Below, piece by piece: positions 6,187 through 9,593 of a stretch of 9,593 nucleotides of DNA. The notes under the pieces were generated by a model. That model saw only the letters and a program-made list of their open reading frames with translations, was not told the DNA's origin and did no database searches. Position 1 is the stretch's first letter, and every line of letters starts with the position of its first letter. Both the position numbers and the translations under genes were made by a program. Source of the stretch: UBA1756 sp045627805 (lineage in GTDB: Bacteria; Bacteroidota; Bacteroidia; Bacteroidales; WCHB1-69); the NCBI GenBank assembly GCA_045627805.1, contig JAZQOJ010000195.1, forward strand, positions 1 to 9,593, given 5' to 3'.

Positions 6187-7305
6187 ATGCGCACGATATT
6201 GATATTGGTAAAGAAAGAATTTCTGCAAGTTTTCCGCAACTCGTTGCTGTGGAAGATTCTGATACTGGCTCCGCTGGCCGAATTCCTGCTCTTTCCCTAC
6301 ACGGCCGACTACGAAATCAAGAATGTTCACATCGCCTTTGTTGACCACGACAGGTCGGGAATGACAGCGGACATCTTTTCCAAGTTTTCCGCTTCGCAAT
6401 ACTTTATCAATCACGGAGTTATAAAATCGCGCGAGCAAGCAGAGGCCTTGGTGAAAGCCGACCAAGTGGACTTTGTAATCGAGTTTCCCGCCAACTTCGA
6501 GCGGTCAGTTGTGACACAGGAGCCCACAGCCATCAGCATCACGGCCAACGCCATCAACACCGTGAAAGCAGGATTGGGCAGCGAATATGTGCAAAACGTT
6601 CTGGCTGACTACTTTATGGAACTTTCCGCACAGCAGCCGCAAATGCAGAGAGAGCAGCCCGCGCAGTTGGTTGCGACAAACATTTACTGGTTCAACGAAC
6701 AGATGAATTACAAAAACCTGATCGTGCCCGGGCTTCTCATCATCCTCGTCACGCTGATCGGGGCTTATGTGACGGCGCTTAACATTGTGAGGGAAAAGGA
6801 ATTAGGAACAATTGAGCAGGTCAATGTGACACCCATCAAGAAATGGCAATTCCTTTTAGGGAAAATGATTCCATTCTGGATTCTGGGGATGGCGGAATTT
6901 TGCGCTGGACTGGTGATAATGAAACTGATGTTTGGCATCAGCATTCAGGGAAGTCTGCTGCTACTGTTAGCCATTACGGCCATCTACCTGCTGGTGATGT
7001 TAGGGCTGGGCTTTTTCATTTCCAGCGTGTCCGCCAACCAGTTGCAGGCGATGTTCATCGTGTTTTTCCTCTTCATCCTCTTCGTAATGCTGAGTGGCGT
7101 TTTCACGCCCATCGAAGGGATGCCCGAATGGGCTAAGTACATCAATTACGCCAACCCGATGTCGTTTTTCATAACGGCGGTAAAAACCATTATTTTGAAA
7201 GGAAGTACGATTGAAAGCATTCAAACACAATTCGTTGTACTTTCTTGTATGGCGGTGGTGCTTAACGCGGCCGCACTCTTATCGTACCGCGACAAGGCGA
7301 ACTAA
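6187..7305 (+). CDS. ABC-2 type permease, second membrane subunit (YbhR-like)
   Basis: This 372-residue partner of the preceding permease has the same plan. It has an N-terminal helix (MRTILILVKKEFLQVFRN), TM1 at about 21-39 and a large extracytoplasmic loop (about 40-175). TM2 is at about 178-200, then the coupling stretch REKELGTIEQVNVTPIKKWQF (202-222). Further segments lie near 226-248, 255-279, 286-306 and 347-366. The LSGVFTPIEGMPEWAKYINYANPMSFF segment (302-328) matches the family hallmark. It ends the operon: one base separates its ATG from the previous stop, and the next gene downstream is convergent. Sequence difference from its partner suggests a true heterodimer. YbhFSR-type pumps in E. 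coli have been linked to drug and cation export; the substrate here cannot be read from the sequence. Confidence 0.93.
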   Translation: MRTILILVKKEFLQVFRNSLLWKILILAPLAEFLLFPYTADYEIKNVHIAFVDHDRSGMTADIFSKFSASQYFINHGVIKSREQAEALVKADQVDFVIEFPANFERSVVTQEPTAISITANAINTVKAGLGSEYVQNVLADYFMELSAQQPQMQREQPAQLVATNIYWFNEQMNYKNLIVPGLLIILVTLIGAYVTALNIVREKELGTIEQVNVTPIKKWQFLLGKMIPFWILGMAEFCAGLVIMKLMFGISIQGSLLLLLAITAIYLLVMLGLGFFISSVSANQLQAMFIVFFLFILFVMLSGVFTPIEGMPEWAKYINYANPMSFFITAVKTIILKGSTIESIQTQFVVLSCMAVVLNAAALLSYRDKAN

Positions 7306-7346
7306 AAGGAAGATATTCGGTGAATCGGTGATACGGAGCAACGGGA

Positions 7347-7565
7347 AAATGGGAATGATCCGAATTGCGAAATTGTCGCCCAAAACATCACAAGTCCCGG
7401 ATTGTCAGTTCACAGCAATTTATTCGAGAAACGAGAACGATGAGAACAACGAGAATGAGATTGTGTTATTTCATTATGAAACAGTAAGAAAAAGAAAAAT
7501 TTCCTTGTGATTTCCTTGAAATTTCCTGCGCATTTCGTAGATCACGCCACAGGCGGCAATCATCC
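7347..7565 (-). repeat. Dispersed repeat element, copy B (inverted relative to copy A)
   Basis: Read on the minus strand, this matches copy A in both of its blocks. The 11-bp units (7495-7538), T-rich tract, palindrome (TTTCATTATGAAA, 7469-7481) and the small GCCGCC-type hairpin are all retained. In the hairpin one C-to-T change turns a G-C pair into G-T, so the stem could still form in RNA. The interior spacer is 52 bp instead of 16 bp and carries 9-bp GAGAA units. It begins 16 bp past the kdsA stop in the kdsA sense, as copy A follows its upstream gene in sense. Copies A and B together flank the whole efflux operon in opposite orientation. Confidence 0.8.
7426..7459 (+). repeat. Short 9-bp GAGAA repeats inside copy B
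   Basis: GAGAAAC (7426-7432) is followed by GAGAACGAT, GAGAACAAC and GAGAATGAG, three consecutive 9-bp units ending at 7459. They sit where copy A has only a 16-bp spacer, and the length difference is 36 bp. The tract looks like local slippage or insertion inside the element after the copies separated. Confidence 0.6.
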
Positions 7566-7581
7566 ATTCCAGTTTTAGAAT

Positions 7582-8388
7582 CTAAAGGATGGCGGCGCGA
7601 ATGCGTACCAATTTCTGCAAAAGCGTCTCCAACTCATTCAGGGGCAGCATATTGGCACCGTCTGAAAGGGCGTTTTCCGGTTCGGGATGGGTTTCAAGGA
7701 ACAAACCATCGTAGCCGACCGCCACGCCTGCCTTGGCGATGGTCTCAATCAATTCGGGCGCACCTCCGGTAACGCCTGCGGTCTGGTTGGGACGCTGCAA
7801 AGAATGGGTGCAATCGAGCACAACCGGGCAGTGATTGGCCTGCATTGCCTTCACGCCGCGGAAATCGACCACCAGGTCCTGATAGCCAAAAGTGGTGCCT
7901 CTTTCCGTAAGCATAACCTTCTGATTTCCAGCATCACGCACTTTTTCGGCTGCGAACTTCATTGCCTCCGGCGAAAGGAATTGCCCTTTCTTGATGTTCA
8001 CGATTTTCCCTGTTTGAGCGGCGGCGACCAAGAGAGTGGTCTGACGGCACAAGAAAGCGGGAATCTGGATGATGTCGGCCACTTGCGCAGCCATTTCGGC
8101 CTCCTGCTCGGTATGGATGTCGGTAACGACGGGCAATCCGAGTTCGCTTTTCACGTCGGCGAGGATGCGCAGCGCCTGCTCGTCGCCGATGCCGGTAAAC
8201 GAGTTTAGCGATGAACGATTGGCCTTTCGATAAGAGGCCTTGAAAAAGTACGGGATTTGAAGGCGACGGCAAACATCGGCCGCCCGTTCGGCGACGCGGA
8301 AAGTCACGTCGCGGTTTTCGACCACACAGGGTCCCGCAATCAGGAAGAAGTTGTGTGCGGGCTGGAGCAGGGAATCGTACGGAATCAT
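7582..8388 (-). CDS. kdsA: 3-deoxy-8-phosphooctulonate synthase (Kdo-8-P synthase)
   Basis: This cytoplasmic enzyme condenses phosphoenolpyruvate with D-arabinose 5-phosphate to give Kdo 8-phosphate, the precursor of the Kdo that joins lipid A to LPS core sugars. It has 268 residues, slightly shorter than the 284 of E. coli. Conserved stretches include FKASYRKANRSS (49-60), DIIQIPAFLCRQT (105-117), NIKKGQFLSP (131-140), ERGTTFGYQDLVVD (162-175) and DCTHSLQRP (192-200). IAGPC (17-21) places Cys21 where metal-dependent KdsA enzymes have their metal-binding Cys and where the E. coli metal-independent form has Asn. His195, Glu232 and Asp243 match the other ligands. The start at 8388 gives MIPYDSLL and overlaps the upstream regulator stop as ATGA. 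A longer frame from 8448 would add a 20-residue basic stretch read from regulator sequence and is rejected. Confidence 0.95.
   Translation of the reverse strand: MIPYDSLLQPAHNFFLIAGPCVVENRDVTFRVAERAADVCRRLQIPYFFKASYRKANRSSLNSFTGIGDEQALRILADVKSELGLPVVTDIHTEQEAEMAAQVADIIQIPAFLCRQTTLLVAAAQTGKIVNIKKGQFLSPEAMKFAAEKVRDAGNQKVMLTERGTTFGYQDLVVDFRGVKAMQANHCPVVLDCTHSLQRPNQTAGVTGGAPELIETIAKAGVAVGYDGLFLETHPEPENALSDGANMLPLNELETLLQKLVRIRAAIL
8385..8388 (-). promoter_or_regulatory. ATGA stop/start overlap coupling the regulator and kdsA
   Basis: On the minus strand ATGA contains the kdsA ATG (8388-8386) and the regulator TGA (8387-8385). Such four-base overlaps usually mean co-transcription and translational coupling. 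The overlap also settles the kdsA start over the longer alternative at 8448. Confidence 0.8.
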
Positions 8389-9551
8389 TTCTTCAATGCG
8401 TGATTGGTGTAAAAGCGAACATCGTCGAGGGTGATGGTGTCGTCGCAAAAGATGAGCAGGCGTTCCACCACGTTGCGGAGTTCGCGGATATTTCCTTTCC
8501 AGGGATAGGACTTGAGTTCTTCGATGGCCTCGTCGGTGATGACAGGGACGTGGCGGCTGGTGTTCGCACAGATCTCGTCCATAAAATGCTGTACCAGAAG
8601 CGGCAAGTCGTCGATGCGCTCCCGTAGCGAAGGCACCTTGATGATGATGACACCCAAGCGATGATAGAGGTCTTCACGGAAGCGTTTGGCGCGGATTTCC
8701 TCTTCGAGGTCCTTGTTGGTTGCAGCGATAACTCGCACATTAACAGGAATTTCCTTTTCACCGCCGACACGGGTTATTTTGTTTTCCTGCAATGCGCGGA
8801 GCACTTTGGCCTGGGCGCTGAGACTCATATCGGCGATTTCATCGAAGAAGAGCGTGCCTCCGTTCGCCAACTCGAAGTCGCCTCTTTTGGTTTTAATGGC
8901 AGAGGTGAAGGCACCCTTTTCGTGACCAAACAACTGGCTTTCAATCAGTTCAGAAGGGATAGCGGCGCAGTTGACCTCGATATAAGGGGCTTTGGAGCGG
9001 TCGCTTTTCTGGTGGAGCCAGTGTGCGACGAGTTCCTTGCCGACACCGCTTTCGCCCAGCACCATCACGCGGGCATCGCTGCGGGCCACGCGCTCAATTA
9101 TCTCGTTGATTTGCTGGATGGCCTTCGACTGCCCAATGATTTGGCGTTTCTTTCCGATTTTGCGCTTGAGGGCGCGTGTCTCGTCCACCAGTTTCACCTT
9201 TTCAAGGGCGTTGCGCGTGCTGATGAGGAGGCGGTTCATATCGATGGGCTTCTGGATGAAGTCGTAGGCCCCCTTTTTGATGGATTCCACCACTTTGTCG
9301 ATGGAGGCGTGGGCGGAAATCATAATGATGGGGAAATCGTAGGCCTCTTTCAATCGGCACAGGGTTTCAATGCCATCAATTCCAGGCATTTTGACATCAA
9401 GGAAGGCAAGGTCAACGGGCTCGTTGCGAGCGACCTCGATGGCTTGCAGACCATTGCCGGCCTCGCAGACCTCATAATTCTCGAACTCCAGGATCTCGCG
9501 CAGCGCAGCGCGGATGGCGGGCTCGTCGTCAACAATTAAAATCTTCCCCAT
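8385..9551 (-). CDS. NtrC-family response regulator (REC plus sigma-54 AAA+), without a DNA-binding domain
   Basis: This 388-residue two-component regulator has a REC domain at 1-120 with acidic pair Asp8/Asp9, phosphoacceptor Asp52, Ser79 and Lys101. The AAA+ domain follows, with Walker A GESGVGKE (166-173), the sigma-54 contact loop as GAFTSA (213-218) instead of GAFTGA, and Walker B GGTLFFDEI (231-239). Arg292 and Arg298 in FREDLYHRL and Arg357 in GNIREL match family arginines. The chain stops about 30 residues after GNIREL, so the Fis-type helix-turn-helix that normally takes the family to about 450-480 residues is absent. It may act through protein contacts, bind DNA through a partner, or activate sigma-54 promoters from solution. 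The start at 9551 gives MGKILIVDDE at the usual position for REC; the frame stays open to the window edge, so a longer start cannot be excluded. The partner kinase is not in the window. Confidence 0.93.
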   Translation of the reverse strand: MGKILIVDDEPAIRAALREILEFENYEVCEAGNGLQAIEVARNEPVDLAFLDVKMPGIDGIETLCRLKEAYDFPIIMISAHASIDKVVESIKKGAYDFIQKPIDMNRLLISTRNALEKVKLVDETRALKRKIGKKRQIIGQSKAIQQINEIIERVARSDARVMVLGESGVGKELVAHWLHQKSDRSKAPYIEVNCAAIPSELIESQLFGHEKGAFTSAIKTKRGDFELANGGTLFFDEIADMSLSAQAKVLRALQENKITRVGGEKEIPVNVRVIAATNKDLEEEIRAKRFREDLYHRLGVIIIKVPSLRERIDDLPLLVQHFMDEICANTSRHVPVITDEAIEELKSYPWKGNIRELRNVVERLLIFCDDTITLDDVRFYTNHALKK

Positions 9552-9593
9552 CAGATATTTATGAAAAAAACAAAAAACAAAAGCGATGGACGG

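Larger units (their letters stand above)
7306..7581. other. 276-bp convergent intergenic region
   Basis: The region lies between the 3' ends of the efflux operon (plus strand) and kdsA (minus strand). Most of it is repeat copy B. A short tandem TCGGTGAA/TCGGTGAT sits at 7317-7332. A weak AT hairpin, TTTAGA-A-TCTAAA (7574-7586), overlaps the kdsA stop codon. No classical GC-rich stem followed by a T-run is seen for either gene, so no terminator is called. Confidence 0.6.

Noticed and set aside
2079..7565. Interpretation of the flanking repeats as insertion sequences forming a composite transposon
   Set aside because: Each copy is only about 200 bp and encodes no transposase, and the copies are clearly diverged; the data support a repeat pair but not a functional transposon.
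7574..7586. TTTAGA-A-TCTAAA hairpin at the kdsA stop as a terminator
   Set aside because: The stem is six weak AT-rich pairs with a one-base loop and is not followed by a proper T-run, so it is unlikely to terminate transcription.
8388..8448. Longer kdsA start at 8448 adding 20 residues
   Set aside because: The added part is His/Arg-rich sequence read out of frame from the regulator gene and is not like KdsA N-termini. The ATG at 8388 gives a normal N-terminus and an ATGA overlap.
8661..9539. A 292-codon plus-strand open frame antisense to the response regulator gene
   Set aside because: It mirrors a strongly conserved REC/AAA+ gene and has no recognisable domain; long antisense frames of this sort arise from codon bias in the real gene.

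Overview
The window reads as a chromosomal segment of a Bacteroidota bacterium, probably a Bacteroidales-type or related gut or anaerobic lineage. Three things point there. The first protein ends in a type IX secretion system (T9SS) type B, gliding-motility-associated C-terminal domain. The promoter ahead of the efflux operon carries a perfect TAnnTTTG -7 box. Most starts lack Shine-Dalgarno sequences. No rRNA, tRNA, CRISPR array, transposase or phage gene was seen.

Layout. (1) 3-1925, plus strand: the C-terminal 640 residues of a large secreted modular protein with a P-domain-like region, Ig/PKD-like modules and the T9SS sorting domain; its 5' end is outside the window. (2) 1926-2412: a 487-bp intergenic region holding a repeat element (copy A) and then a promoter region. 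(3) 2413-7305, plus strand: a tight five-gene operon for an ABC-2 efflux pump of the YbhG-YbhF-YbhS-YbhR type. It comprises a lipoprotein-like membrane fusion protein, two separate ATPases (the two halves of YbhF as separate genes) and two permeases; gaps are only 1 to 21 bp. (4) 7306-7581: a convergent intergenic region filled mostly by a second, inverted copy of the repeat (copy B). (5) 7582-9551, minus strand: an NtrC-type response regulator without a C-terminal DNA-binding domain, joined by an ATGA start/stop overlap to kdsA, the Kdo-8-phosphate synthase of LPS core biosynthesis.

How the genes work together. The five-gene operon is self-contained except for an outer-membrane channel, which must be supplied from elsewhere. 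The two ATPases appear to form an asymmetric heterodimer: NBD1 lacks the Q-loop Gln and H-loop His, and NBD2 lacks the LSGGQ signature. All three defects fall in the same composite ATP site, leaving the other site canonical. The regulator-kdsA pair suggests that an envelope biosynthesis gene is co-transcribed with a sigma-54-type response regulator.

The least expected structure is the pair of diverged inverted repeats around the efflux operon (2079-2262 and 7347-7565). They share a 98-bp block at about 89% identity and a 61-bp block at about 82% identity, both without gaps by hand alignment. Each copy contains four AGGAAATT-type units with an exact 11-bp period, a T-rich tract and a short palindrome. 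Each lies downstream of a gene and in that gene's sense orientation. They look like a dispersed intergenic element that I cannot name.
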